From the IMG/VR virus record IMGVR_UViG_3300010430_000069, positions 1-50,740 of that record: a stretch of 50,740 bases of DNA. One strand, written 5' to 3'. Every line of letters begins with the position of its first letter. The first letter of the stretch is position 1. This document shows positions 40,239 through 46,726 of this stretch, in pieces. The notes beneath the pieces are model-generated. The model made no database searches, was not told the DNA's origin, and worked only from the letters and a program-made list of their open reading frames with translations. Origin of the DNA: a virus. The position numbers and the translations under genes are program-made.

Positions 40239-40462
40239 TATCGAAGGAACAAAGGCTGCAGTCAGAGCTGGAGCAAGTTGATATTCAGATTGCCAACGTA
40301 CAGAAGTCGATCATGACTACTACTAATACCGATATCCTGTGTGTACAGGAGCACCGGTTGGAAGACTTGTTGGACTACCGAGCCAATCTATCGTCTCAGC
40401 TCCGTAGCATTGCTTTGGACAAACTGGTGGCAGACGCCCAGGAAATGGATATGGGGTATTAG
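40235..40462 (+). CDS. Small coiled-coil protein
   Basis: A 75-residue helical protein (EQRLQSELEQVDIQIANVQK, LEDLLDYRANLSSQLRSIAL) with heptad-like spacing. ATGA overlap with the upstream gene. Probably a dimeric helical hairpin; no family recognised. Confidence 0.6.
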   Translation: MISKEQRLQSELEQVDIQIANVQKSIMTTTNTDILCVQEHRLEDLLDYRANLSSQLRSIALDKLVADAQEMDMGY

Positions 40463-40463
40463 T

Positions 40464-40526
40464 ATGTCAGGACTTATTGGACTTGTTGTGCTCATCATCA
40501 TATTTATCGCACTTTTCGAGGATTAA
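40464..40526 (+). CDS. 20-residue membrane microprotein
   Basis: MSGLIGLVVLIIIFIALFED: an almost purely hydrophobic peptide between two genes with no spare sequence (one base before, one after). GGGG lies upstream of the ATG. A one-helix membrane peptide is likely; toxin, holin regulator or translational-coupling relay are all possible. Confidence 0.5.
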   Translation: MSGLIGLVVLIIIFIALFED

Positions 40527-40527
40527 T

Positions 40528-40767
40528 ATGAAGACTGACATATTTGTTAGTTTTGTTAACGGCGAGTCAATTATCATCCAGAATGATACTGAGGAAAAAG
40601 CCGAAGCTCTTTTTATTCATTTTGATGCACTTATGAGTAGCTCCCAGCGAGTTTTGAAGTATAATGATGTGATCTACAACCTGGATCACATTGTTCTTGT
40701 AGAACTTCGTGAGCCGCTTAACACCAATACTCCTCCTATGTCATCCGACTTTAAGGACATGATATGA
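40528..40767 (+). CDS. Member of a four-copy small protein family
   Basis: From the ATG at 40528 (MKTDIFVSFVNGESIIIQND) the protein has 79 residues. It shares a layout with the products at 41009, 41754 and 41990. There is a strand with a short turn (FxNGES), then a strand, a helix of E/A-rich sequence (TEEKAEALFIHFDALMSS), and two strands (NDVIYNLDHIVLVEL). The family is unknown to me. Four copies within 1.7 kb suggest local duplication and divergence. Confidence 0.62.
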   Translation: MKTDIFVSFVNGESIIIQNDTEEKAEALFIHFDALMSSSQRVLKYNDVIYNLDHIVLVELREPLNTNTPPMSSDFKDMI

Positions 40768-41012
40768 CCGACTACAAACGCCTGGTGGTTGAAACGCTTG
40801 GTGGAGCCTATGGGAAGGTGGCTGTTCGCCGCGGGCGAGGCACCAGTCAAGCGTGGATTTACATTTCAACTGAGCTCAAAGTAAGACCTGAGCACGTTGT
40901 GGCGACCGAGAAGGCTTTGCTGGACGCCGGCCACTGTGGCATTTACTACGACGATTGCCAGCCGGCCAGTAACCACGCCTTCGTTTTGTGGGCACATGGA
41001 GAGCGATCATGA
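40764..41012 (+). CDS. Unknown small protein
   Basis: An 82-residue protein (MTDYKRLVVETLGGAYGKVA ... HAFVLWAHGERS) with alternating strands and a helix, possibly ferredoxin-like. It overlaps both neighbours by 4 bases. No family recognised. Confidence 0.58.
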   Translation: MTDYKRLVVETLGGAYGKVAVRRGRGTSQAWIYISTELKVRPEHVVATEKALLDAGHCGIYYDDCQPASNHAFVLWAHGERS

Positions 41013-41461
41013 GCAGCATACTGTGTATTGCCTTGAAAGACAACACCTGGCACGAGTTTGTCTATGATAATGATCGGGAGGCTGAAGAGCTTATGGCGAA
41101 CATCAACACAATATTAAACAGTCCTTTGGGTTCGGTAGGCTCGATTTCCTTGGAGGGGGAGACTATCGCCTTTAAAGATATTGAGAGTCTTGCTCTTAAG
41201 GAATCACCCAAACCAAGGCAAAGCCTGGAAACTTTGCAGTTTATCCGTAAGAAAATACTGGATGACATCAATCGGTATAGTTTGGACGAGACGCACTGTA
41301 AGGAACTGGCTGATTATTACGAGAGTACTGGTGACGATAAACATTCCAAGTTACTCTTAAACCAGGCGTACCACGTTGCCTGTGCCCGCCAGCTTCTGCA
41401 AATGAGGCTAGAGCTCATTGAGGCAGATCTGTTTGCCTTGCAGGCTGAGGGGATGTTCTAG
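41009..41461 (+). CDS. Member of the four-copy family with helical extension
   Basis: From the ATG at 41009 the protein has 150 residues. The first 65 (MSSILCIALKDNTWHEFVYD, NDREAEELMANINTILNS, EGETIAFKDIESLAL) follow the same strand-turn-strand-helix-strand-strand plan as the products at 40528, 41754 and 41990. The remaining 85 residues are helical (LETLQFIRKKILDDINRYSL and later). So this copy is a fusion of the small domain with a helical tail. Confidence 0.62.
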   Translation: MSSILCIALKDNTWHEFVYDNDREAEELMANINTILNSPLGSVGSISLEGETIAFKDIESLALKESPKPRQSLETLQFIRKKILDDINRYSLDETHCKELADYYESTGDDKHSKLLLNQAYHVACARQLLQMRLELIEADLFALQAEGMF

Positions 41462-41757
41462 TGCACACGAGTATTGACATTTGGCCGAGTCACCTGAAAT
41501 CTTTGGAGGCGAAGCTCCTGTCAAAGGCCGCCGATGAGACTAAAGAACTTCGTATTCTTGAGGGAACAATTCGCTGGTTTGAGGACCGAGCTCCCCGGGA
41601 AACCTGCGACCTGATGAATCTCCAGGCCGGCATCATGCGGGAATACATTGAAGTTTTGAGGAAGCGGGCTGAATTAGTACGTAAGCAGCTAGACACCTAC
41701 ATGCGTCTAACAGACGACCAACGACAGACTTTTAAGAAAAACCGGAGGATGGGATGA
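41461..41757 (+). CDS. Helical basic protein
   Basis: A 98-residue protein starting at a GTG that shares a base with the preceding stop. Two long charged helices (SHLKSLEAKLLSKAADETKE, GIMREYIEVLRKRAELVRKQ) and a basic end. It resembles the helical tail of the protein encoded just upstream in general character, but no clear homology is seen by eye. Confidence 0.58.
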   Translation: MHTSIDIWPSHLKSLEAKLLSKAADETKELRILEGTIRWFEDRAPRETCDLMNLQAGIMREYIEVLRKRAELVRKQLDTYMRLTDDQRQTFKKNRRMG

Positions 41758-41993
41758 ACTACGGACTTACTGTTTACTTCAAAGACGGTACACACAAGAC
41801 CTTCCTGTGCCGAGAAGACACCGCCGAAGCTGCCAAGGAAATGTTTGCCGATATTTGGACGGCATTCTATGGTGACTCGACCTGGATCAGGATTCGTCAC
41901 GTAGCTATTTCACTGGATAACGTAAGTAACATTTGTGCAACATACTGGAATGGCTCAATCCGTACCCATTTGGATGAGGACATGGTCGTATGA
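41754..41993 (+). CDS. Member of a four-copy small protein family
   Basis: A 79-residue protein: MNYGLTVYFKDGTHKTFLCR, helix EDTAEAAKEMFADIWTAFYG, strands RIRHVAISLDNVSNICATYW. The FKDGT turn and the helix match the layout of the copies at 40528, 41009 and 41990. GGAGGA precedes the start. Function unknown. Confidence 0.64.
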   Translation: MNYGLTVYFKDGTHKTFLCREDTAEAAKEMFADIWTAFYGDSTWIRIRHVAISLDNVSNICATYWNGSIRTHLDEDMVV

Positions 41994-42235
41994 GGGAATT
42001 TGCCGTAAGTGTTACCTTTGACAACAAAACTGCCCGTGTGGTCTATGCTCCCGAGGATACCTACGAATCCGCCAAGAAAATGCTGGATGACTTCTGTATT
42101 ATCCTTGCTGACAAAGAGGACTACTTTGGCATCGAGAACACCATCTACCGCAAGGACACCGTACGCAAGATAGCCGTGAGCTGTGTTACGGGTGAAAAGA
42201 TGCTTCGGTACGACTACGACGAGGTTACCAAATGA
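41990..42235 (+). CDS. Member of a four-copy small protein family
   Basis: An 81-residue protein: MREFAVSVTFDNKTARVVYA, helix EDTYESAKKMLDDFCIILAD, strands NTIYRKDTVRKIAVSC. It is closest in plan to the product encoded just before it (both have EDT-xx-(A/S)A(K)-x-M at the helix). ATGA overlaps on both sides. Confidence 0.64.
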   Translation: MREFAVSVTFDNKTARVVYAPEDTYESAKKMLDDFCIILADKEDYFGIENTIYRKDTVRKIAVSCVTGEKMLRYDYDEVTK

Positions 42236-42519
42236 CCCGAGTATATTTTAAAGGCCCGTTTGAGGCGGAGATGGTTGAGGTTGCCCGGCAATGTGGAGGT
42301 GAGTTGCCCAGTTACCTCATGCTCTACCGCGGTAATGAATCCTGGTACCTAGGAGAAGACTTGTACTATGAGATCGATGACTACCGTCTAGTTCGAGACC
42401 TAGGAGACGTAGCCGTCTATGAATACGTGGGAGTCATGCCCGTTGCTGCTCCTCCGAGATTCCAGAGAGTGAAGATTGACCTGGAAGGTAGTGATCCACA
42501 GGAAAGCCTGGAATCGTAG
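42232..42519 (+). CDS. Unknown small acidic protein, last gene of the operon
   Basis: A 95-residue protein (MTRVYFKGPFEAEMVEVARQ ... YEYVGVMPVAAPPRFQRVKI) with mixed strands and a Glu/Ser-rich end. After it the gene order stops and an A-rich tract begins. No family recognised. Confidence 0.58.
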   Translation: MTRVYFKGPFEAEMVEVARQCGGELPSYLMLYRGNESWYLGEDLYYEIDDYRLVRDLGDVAVYEYVGVMPVAAPPRFQRVKIDLEGSDPQESLES

Positions 42520-42787
42520 GAAAGCCTTGAAAGCCCTGGAAAACTACAAGAAAAAAAAAACACAGGAAAAAAAAATAGAGAACGCAAGAAAGCACAAGAA
42601 AAAATAAGGAAAAAAAGAGAGAACGGTTAGTGTAGACCCTGCCCAGGGGTGAAACCGGACATACCCCCGGGGGTCGCGGTCTCGGTCCCTGTCCTCCTAG
42701 GCGATTCTAGCCGCCTGGGATCGATTCTCATGAGCTCCTAACCGCCCGGGCTATCCCGGGCGGGATTCTATCGGGATCCCTTACGGG
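42520..42787. repeat. Non-coding A-rich and palindromic junction
   Basis: No gene. The first 20 bases repeat GAAAGCCTTGAA-like words from the preceding gene end. Bases 42541-42625 are an A/G tract with long A runs. Then come a perfect 12-bp palindrome ACCCCCGGGGGT (42663-42674) and a 9-bp hairpin CCGCCCGGG / CCCGGGCGG with loop CTAT (42742-42763). The hairpin sits after the stop of the next minus gene and is probably its terminator, though it lacks a T-run. Confidence 0.7.
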
Positions 42788-43213
42788 CTAACCTGTGGCC
42801 CCATGTCGCCATAGCTGAGATCGGTAGGCAATCGCCTGATTGTACAGTTTGACATAACCAATTGGGTGATCCCAGGATACCCGCTCGGCTAGTTGGCGGG
42901 CACGGGTAGCAACCGGGCGGGATAGGCTCGCCCGTAGCTTGTCACACTCCTCTAGAATCTGATCGGTTACCTGTAGAATCTTTAGGTCACCTGGGATCCC
43001 ACGACAAACGTATACTTTCGCCCGTTCTGCTTTGATAACCTGGGAATAGTTCTCACCGTTCCACTCATAACCGTATACGGTACCTTGAAACCAGGTTAGT
43101 TTGTCGCACGCGTATTCTCGCCCGCCCACCCGGATAACCCAACCGTATCCGCGGTTGTTTGCGTCGAGTATATCTGCTTTTGTGATTCTACGATGCGATT
43201 GTCGGATTCCCAT
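42788..43213 (-). CDS. Cassette gene: unknown protein
   Basis: A 141-residue basic protein (MGIRQSHRRITKADILDANN, GYGWVIRVGGREYACDKLTW, IKAERAKVYVCRGIPGDL) with an N-terminal beta-rich part and a helical end. CTAGGAGA lies upstream of the ATG. It has its own promoter (43256-43284) and a GC-rich hairpin after its stop, the cassette plan of this island. No family recognised. Confidence 0.62.
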   Translation of the reverse strand: MGIRQSHRRITKADILDANNRGYGWVIRVGGREYACDKLTWFQGTVYGYEWNGENYSQVIKAERAKVYVCRGIPGDLKILQVTDQILEECDKLRASLSRPVATRARQLAERVSWDHPIGYVKLYNQAIAYRSQLWRHGATG

Positions 43214-43255
43214 AGCTTTAATCTCCTAGGAGGTTGTTCGGTTGTTCTGTCGGTT

Positions 43256-43284
43256 ATCTTACCGCCCGGGCGGGCTAGTGTCAA
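43256..43284 (-). promoter_or_regulatory. Cassette promoter with palindromic spacer
   Basis: Minus strand: TTGACA (43284-43279), 17-base spacer CTAGCCCGCCCGGGCGG, TAAGAT (43261-43256). The spacer holds the perfect 12-bp palindrome CCGCCCGGGCGG, a likely operator between -35 and -10. Its leader holds AACAACC twice. Confidence 0.8.
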
Positions 43285-43412
43285 CTAGGATTCCCGGTTA
43301 TTTGCTGAATTGCCCAATATAGTAACAGGCGGGCGGTCTCGGTTAAATAATCCGCTCCCAGGACGATAGTAAGCGTAGCAAGCAGCCCCTGCCAATATTC
43401 TCGATCAAACAT
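43281..43412 (-). CDS. Short cassette gene: 43-residue unknown protein
   Basis: An ATG at 43412 is preceded at 9 bases by AGGAGG, within the palindromic CCTCCTAGGAGG. It encodes MFDREYWQGLLATLTIVLGA, then DYLTETARLLLYWAIQQITG and NPS. One moderately hydrophobic helix pair. Its stop codon lies inside the -35 box of the next promoter. The strong ribosome site is the main support. Confidence 0.62.
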   Translation of the reverse strand: MFDREYWQGLLATLTIVLGADYLTETARLLLYWAIQQITGNPS

Positions 43413-43489
43413 AGGTTGTTTCCTCCTAGGAGGATAATCGGTTATTCGCCCGGGATCCCTTGAGAATTATTCCCATCCTGGACAAATTT

Positions 43490-43732
43490 TTATTCTATCG
43501 TCCTGCAATCCGCCCGGGTTACTCGCCTGGAAGTATGGAAGGAATCCGCCCGGGTTAGGAAACCTAGCTTGCCAATAAAATCCTGACCGGTTAGTTGCTG
43601 GGAGCCTAGCCCGGTAGTATCGGGTGGCAGGTATATTGTCCACCCGTCAGCATGATAGACAAACCAGCTATTGAGATGACCTAATTGGCCACCATGGAAA
43701 ACCAGGCTATCAAAGTTAGAAGGCAATTGCAT
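43490..43732 (-). CDS. Cassette gene: unknown small protein
   Basis: I start at the ATG at 43732 (MQLPSNFDSLVFHGGQLGHL), which has TTAGGAGC upstream; an in-frame start at 43810 would overlap the previous gene by 65 bases. 80 residues with WFVYHADGWTIYLPPDTTGL, beta-type, and a basic end. The gap to its upstream neighbour is 13 bases, so both share a transcript. Confidence 0.55.
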   Translation of the reverse strand: MQLPSNFDSLVFHGGQLGHLNSWFVYHADGWTIYLPPDTTGLGSQQLTGQDFIGKLGFLTRADSFHTSRRVTRADCRTIE

Positions 43733-43745
43733 AATCCCAGGGCTC

Positions 43746-43988
43746 CTAAAATCCGTGTACAGTTTCGGTTGGCGGGGTAATGTTGGGCGAGAATCGGCTA
43801 GTGTGGGCAATTACCATCTTACCACCCGCCCGGCGAACAACTACATAGGAGGGACAAACATAGGCGATCCCAGGGAAGTATAACCCGGGCTCCACTCGCA
43901 CGAGGGTAACCCGTTCTCCCAGGTTAGGAGATGCCGGGTTATCCCGATCCGGGCGAACACAAGTTAGCTGCAACGGTATCCTCAACAT
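43746..43988 (-). CDS. Cassette gene: unknown small basic protein
   Basis: An 80-residue protein (MLRIPLQLTCVRPDRDNPAS, RVTLVRVEPGLYFPGIAYVC). CCCAGGAGAT lies before the ATG. The C-terminal half is basic (VVVRRAGGKMVIAHTSRFSP). No cassette-type promoter is seen upstream, but a 6-bp hairpin (CCCCTA / TAGGGG) lies 20-35 bases before the start. Confidence 0.55.
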   Translation of the reverse strand: MLRIPLQLTCVRPDRDNPASPNLGERVTLVRVEPGLYFPGIAYVCPSYVVVRRAGGKMVIAHTSRFSPNITPPTETVHGF

Positions 43989-44326
43989 AATGTTATATCT
44001 CCTGGGAGCCCCTACCGATAGGGGGATAGGTAATTTTAGGTTGACACTTGGTATTTTGCTGGGTACACAGGCAGCGAGAGAGAAAGCAGTCTAAAAAATA
44101 GGAGCCTAGGAGCCTAGGAGCCTAGGAGCCTAGGAGCCTAGGAGGTTATAAGGGATCCCACTATAACATAACCTGGGAGGCTATTCTATTCTAATCCCCC
44201 TGGGATATTCTCCTAGTAGTTGTTCGCCCGTTCGCCCGTCCTGGGATCCCTGGGAATTATTCTCCCAGGTTAGGAGGTTAGGAGCAAAATAGCCCGCCCG
44301 GGATCCCAGGCGGGTTAGTTTCAATC
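43989..44326. repeat. Non-coding stretch with 8-bp tandem repeat and hairpins
   Basis: No gene. Bases 44101-44145 are five copies of GGAGCCTA plus GGAGG, an 8-bp tandem array that multiplies the ribosome-site/CCTAGG word of this island. Hairpins CCCCTACCGATAGGGG (44005-44030 region) and CTGGGA/TCCCAG (44249-44267) flank it. A plus-strand TTGACA at 44041 has only a poor -10 partner. The stretch probably arose by slippage of island boundary words. Confidence 0.75.
44293..44314 (-). terminator. Cassette terminator
   Basis: Minus strand: CCCGCC-T-GGGATCCC-G-GGCGGG forms a 6-bp stem with an inner palindrome, followed by CTATTTTG. It lies 12 bases after the stop of the 83-residue cassette gene. 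Confidence 0.72.
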
Positions 44327-44578
44327 CTAGCACTCAACGGTTAGCATTCTCAGCGGGTTACCCTGGATAACATAATCCTCCCGCCAATGAGCTGGAATAG
44401 TTGAGGGATACCGCGGGTTTACGTCTCCTAGGTCGCTCGTTTCCAGCTGAATAACGGTTGGGTCTGGGTGATTGCACTCGGTCTCAATTTTCACGACTAA
44501 TAGTCGCCGCCCATGGTAGTGTATAACCTGATTTTTTCGAACGTTTACAATGCTGGTTTCGGTTGTTTGCTTGGCCAT
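44327..44578 (-). CDS. Cassette gene: unknown small protein
   Basis: An 83-residue protein (MAKQTTETSIVNVRKNQVIH, YHGRRLLVVKIETECNHPDP ... LRMLTVEC), beta-rich and basic, perhaps a small nucleic-acid-binding barrel, but not recognised. It has every cassette element: promoter at 44619-44647, AACAACC leader, CCTAGGAGC before the ATG, and a terminator after the stop. Confidence 0.65.
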   Translation of the reverse strand: MAKQTTETSIVNVRKNQVIHYHGRRLLVVKIETECNHPDPTVIQLETSDLGDVNPRYPSTIPAHWREDYVIQGNPLRMLTVEC

Positions 44579-44618
44579 GGTTGGGCTCCTAGGCGGTTAG
44601 TTGGTTGTTCTGCTTTTC

Positions 44619-44647
44619 AATATATCGACCGCCCGTCCGCCCGTCAA
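44619..44647 (-). promoter_or_regulatory. Cassette promoter
   Basis: Minus strand: TTGACG (44647-44642), 17-base spacer GGCGGACGGGCGGTCGA, TATATT (44624-44619). The GGTCGATA junction before the -10 is shared with the promoter at 46026-46054. It lies directly after the terminator of the previous cassette. Confidence 0.82.
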
Positions 44648-44655
44648 TACTAATT

Positions 44656-44722
44656 CAAAAAATAACCTGGGAGCCCGATAGAACAACCGCCCGGGATCCC
44701 AGGTTATACGCTCCCAGGTTAT
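44656..44722 (-). terminator. Long-stem cassette terminator
   Basis: Minus strand: ATAACCTGGGAGC and GCTCCCAGGTTAT form a perfect 13-bp stem around a GC-rich 35-base loop, followed by a run of five Ts. It overlaps the stop codon of the 199-residue gene. The same arms reappear at 46071-46195. Confidence 0.88.
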
Positions 44723-45318
44723 GAGACCAGGGAGCCCGTTCTGTCGGCTATAGGTCCCAATGGGAACCGGTAACCGTACGCTTGCCAATTTCGATATTCA
44801 TGCATGATTGGAAAGAAACCTACCGCCCGTTCAAGCTTAACTTGATAGCCTACCCAAAGACAAGCTTGTGTTTGAGCGTAGGTTAACCCGTGCACGCGGG
44901 CTAGTCGTTTGATAGCCCGGGTTATCCGCCCGTAGTTGTCCGCTCGAAATAGTTTTTCCTGGGGTACCTTGAATATTTTTCCCATCCAGCTATCGAGCAC
45001 GATAGCCCGCCCGTTACCAAGTAAAGCTTGCTGGAAAGCGGAGGTTTTTCTCCCGCGTATTTCGCCCGTCAAAATGTAGTGTTCTGTGGCAATGATCACA
45101 TTGTCCATGGCGTCAAGATAATTGGAATTGCCCATGACTTCAAATGCTATGCGGATATTACGCTTTACCGATACTTTCGGGCTAGTCGTGGCAATCACGC
45201 CAGCGAGGTTAACGGGATCCCACCCGTTTAAATCAGCAACCGTCCGGAGCTCATCTTCCGCCCGGGAATACCATTCCCGCCCGGTCTCGCCCGCCAATTC
45301 TATTAGCTTTGAATACAT
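44719..45318 (-). CDS. DUF7178-like protein (helix-hairpin-helix glycosylase-like pattern)
   Basis: The 199-residue protein resembles a phage family I recall as DUF7178. REWYSRAEDELRTVADLNGW is followed by LAGVIATTSPKVSVKRNIRI, an A-F-Q-Q-A-L-L-G-N-G segment with IVLDSWMGKIF, and LTYAQTQACLWVGYQVK. The pattern of helices with a lone Lys and Asp is like HhH-GPD DNA glycosylases, but an active site is not proven. It could act on damaged or modified DNA. GTTAGGAGA precedes the ATG. No own promoter is visible, so it probably depends on the upstream cassette. Confidence 0.6.
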   Translation of the reverse strand: MYSKLIELAGETGREWYSRAEDELRTVADLNGWDPVNLAGVIATTSPKVSVKRNIRIAFEVMGNSNYLDAMDNVIIATEHYILTGEIRGRKTSAFQQALLGNGRAIVLDSWMGKIFKVPQEKLFRADNYGRITRAIKRLARVHGLTYAQTQACLWVGYQVKLERAVGFFPIMHEYRNWQAYGYRFPLGPIADRTGSLVS

Positions 45319-45362
45319 TATTAGCTTTCTCCTAACCTGGGATCCTCCCAGGATAATAATGC

Positions 45363-45396
45363 GAAAGAATAGGAGCCCGATAGAATACCGGGCTCC
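45363..45396 (-). terminator. Cassette terminator
   Basis: Minus strand: GGAGCCCG / CGGGCTCC, a perfect 8-bp stem with a 9-base loop, followed by TATTCTTTCG. It lies 15 bases after the stop of the 45412-45960 gene. Confidence 0.75.
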
Positions 45397-45411
45397 CAGG
45401 TTAACCGCCCG

Positions 45412-45960
45412 TTAGATACGGATCTCGGAACGGTTGCTGATATCCCATATCGCCAATTGACGGTTATATCTTCCCACCCGGATAGCCTCGGATAATTCCG
45501 GGATCCAAATAGATCTATCTAGATACAGCTGATTGGAGTCAATCCAGCCTCCCAGGAAACGTTCGCCCGTTCGCCCGTCCTGCAACCAGTCCAGGTTATC
45601 CCAGGTGAATCGGAAAACATCGGCGACCGAGAATCCGACGTCAATAGTTTCTCCGCGGTAGTTTACCATGGTTTGACGTTGGAGGATATCGCCTCCAATC
45701 ATGGAAACGAGATAGCCCGTTTCTCGACAATCCCAGGGAGCTACCGAAAACCCGCCCGATCCCAATTGACTAAAAGCCAGGGCGGTTAGGTCCGCGGCTA
45801 GTTTCATAGCCCGGGCGGTTGTTCGGCTATCGTCATCCTGGGAAACAAAGCCACAATATGAGGCGAAGCGGGATTCTCCTATAGTATAGGAAAGCACTGG
45901 GAATAGTTCTCCCTGGGAGTGCCCTTGAATGCCGGCAACATTATCACGCAAGTTCAACAT
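45412..45960 (-). CDS. Cassette gene: unknown protein
   Basis: The start is set at the ATG at 45960 (MLNLRDNVAGIQGHSQGELF), which has GAGGAG 9 bases upstream. The in-frame start at 46026 would fall in the -10 box and is excluded. The 182-residue protein is mixed alpha/beta (AMKLAADLTALAFSQLGSGG, FSVADVFRFTWDNLDWLQDG). No family recognised. Own promoter at 46026-46054 and terminator after the stop. Confidence 0.65.
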   Translation of the reverse strand: MLNLRDNVAGIQGHSQGELFPVLSYTIGESRFASYCGFVSQDDDSRTTARAMKLAADLTALAFSQLGSGGFSVAPWDCRETGYLVSMIGGDILQRQTMVNYRGETIDVGFSVADVFRFTWDNLDWLQDGRTGERFLGGWIDSNQLYLDRSIWIPELSEAIRVGRYNRQLAIWDISNRSEIRI

Positions 45961-46025
45961 ACTTCTGACTCCTCGAAAGTTTGAAAAATAGCCCGGTTGA
46001 TTAATTCGCCCGGTTGCTGCAATCA

Positions 46026-46054
46026 ATACTATCGACCGTCCGGGCGGTTGTCAA
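46026..46054 (-). promoter_or_regulatory. Cassette promoter
   Basis: Minus strand: TTGACA (46054-46049), 17-base spacer ACCGCCCGGACGGTCGA, TAGTAT (46031-46026). The spacer contains CCG(CCCGGA)CGG-type dyad sequence and the shared GGTCGATA junction. Confidence 0.8.
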
Positions 46055-46066
46055 TTGCAATTATGG

Positions 46067-46200
46067 AAAAATAACCTGGGAGGCTCCCAGGTAAACCGAG
46101 CTCCCAGGATCCCAGGATCCCAGGCTCCCAGGACAACCGGGCTCCCAGGACAACCGGGCTCCCAGGATCCCAGGACAACCGGGCTCCCAGGTTATTTTTT
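46067..46200. terminator. Bidirectional terminator-like inverted repeat filled with 17-bp repeats
   Basis: ATAACCTGGGAG (46071-46082) and CTCCCAGGTTAT (46184-46195) form a 12-bp stem. A-runs on the left and T-runs on the right give T-tracts on both strands. Between the arms the words CTCCCAGGACAACCGGG and CCCAGGATCC are repeated several times. It sits exactly between the divergent cassette promoters at 46026-46054 and 46230-46258 and would insulate them from each other. Confidence 0.7.
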
Positions 46201-46207
46201 GAAAATT

Positions 46208-46227
46208 GTCAATTCTATAGAATTGAC
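46208..46227. promoter_or_regulatory. Perfect 20-bp palindrome beside the plus cassette promoter
   Basis: GTCAATTCTATAGAATTGAC is its own reverse complement and ends three bases before the -35 box at 46230. A symmetric protein-binding site (activator or repressor) is the simplest reading. Confidence 0.65.
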
Positions 46228-46229
46228 TG

Positions 46230-46258
46230 TTGACGGGCGGGCTAGTTGTCGATATTAT
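46230..46258 (+). promoter_or_regulatory. Cassette promoter, plus strand
   Basis: TTGACG (46230-46235), 17-base spacer GGCGGGCTAGTTGTCGA, TATTAT (46253-46258). Same spacing, GTCGATA junction and GAACAACCTCCTA leader word as the minus-strand cassettes, although it faces the other way. Confidence 0.82.
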
Positions 46259-46301
46259 TAAAGCACGACAAACGAACAACCTCCTAACCTGGAAACCTAC
46301 A

Positions 46302-46463
46302 ATGTATCGAAAATTATTTTCTCAATCTGACTTTGATTCTTTCTGTGAAGCTGTCGCCGAATTAATAGGAGCCCGAAACGTTGCAAATAATCTTAAGAGA
46401 ATCCTGCACTACTACCAAAACGACTACACGCCAGGGGAAACCGCGGATATCCTGGGAGAATAG
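46302..46463 (+). CDS. Cassette gene: 53-residue unknown protein
   Basis: From the ATG at 46302 (MYRKLFSQSDFDSFCEAVAE, then LIGARNVANNLKRILHYYQN and DYTPGETADILGE), a small helical protein. Its promoter starts 72 bases upstream. An 8-bp GAAA-loop hairpin follows the stop. It is the only plus-strand gene of the island. No family recognised. Confidence 0.62.
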   Translation: MYRKLFSQSDFDSFCEAVAELIGARNVANNLKRILHYYQNDYTPGETADILGE

Positions 46464-46474
46464 GGAAACCCGGG

Positions 46475-46494
46475 CTCCCTGGGAAACCAGGGAG
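46475..46494 (+). other. GAAA-tetraloop hairpin after the plus cassette gene
   Basis: CTCCCTGG, loop GAAA, CCAGGGAG: a perfect 8-bp stem 11 bases beyond the stop. There is no T-run, so it may stabilise the 3' end or end transcription only weakly. A GCCCGCGGGC palindrome follows it. Confidence 0.65.
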
Positions 46495-46726
46495 ATTGCC
46501 CGCGGGCGGGCGATCCGACCAGAGGGAGGAGGGGGAGGAGATTTTGATTTTTTTCGCGTGCACACGTACGTGTAGGCGGTTAATACGGGCCGGCGTCAAA
46601 TTCTGGAATAATACCATAGATTAACAAATTCAAGGTTCAGTATATAATACACTGCCGCCGCGGCCCGGTTCAGCTTCAGTTTCCCCAATTCAGCCAGCCG
46701 GCCACAAATTTCCAGGTTAGTCTATA
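46495..46726. other. Non-coding stretch with palindromes and a lone TATAAT
   Basis: No gene seen. It holds GCCCGCGGGC, a G/A-rich run, the 12-bp palindrome ACACGTACGTGT near 46562, and three related CAAATT-type words (near 46597, 46626 and 46704). A TATAAT at 46643-46648 has no matching -35 box. Confidence 0.5.

Noticed and set aside
44041-44069. Plus-strand TTGACA-17-TACACA promoter
   Set aside because: The -10 matches consensus at only three positions, and no plus-strand gene follows.
44101-46200. Possible CRISPR arrays at the short tandem repeats
   Set aside because: Units of 8 and 17 bases are directly adjacent without unique spacers, and no cas genes are present.
46643-46648. Isolated TATAAT box as a promoter
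   Set aside because: No acceptable -35 box at 16-18 bases and no gene directly downstream on that strand.
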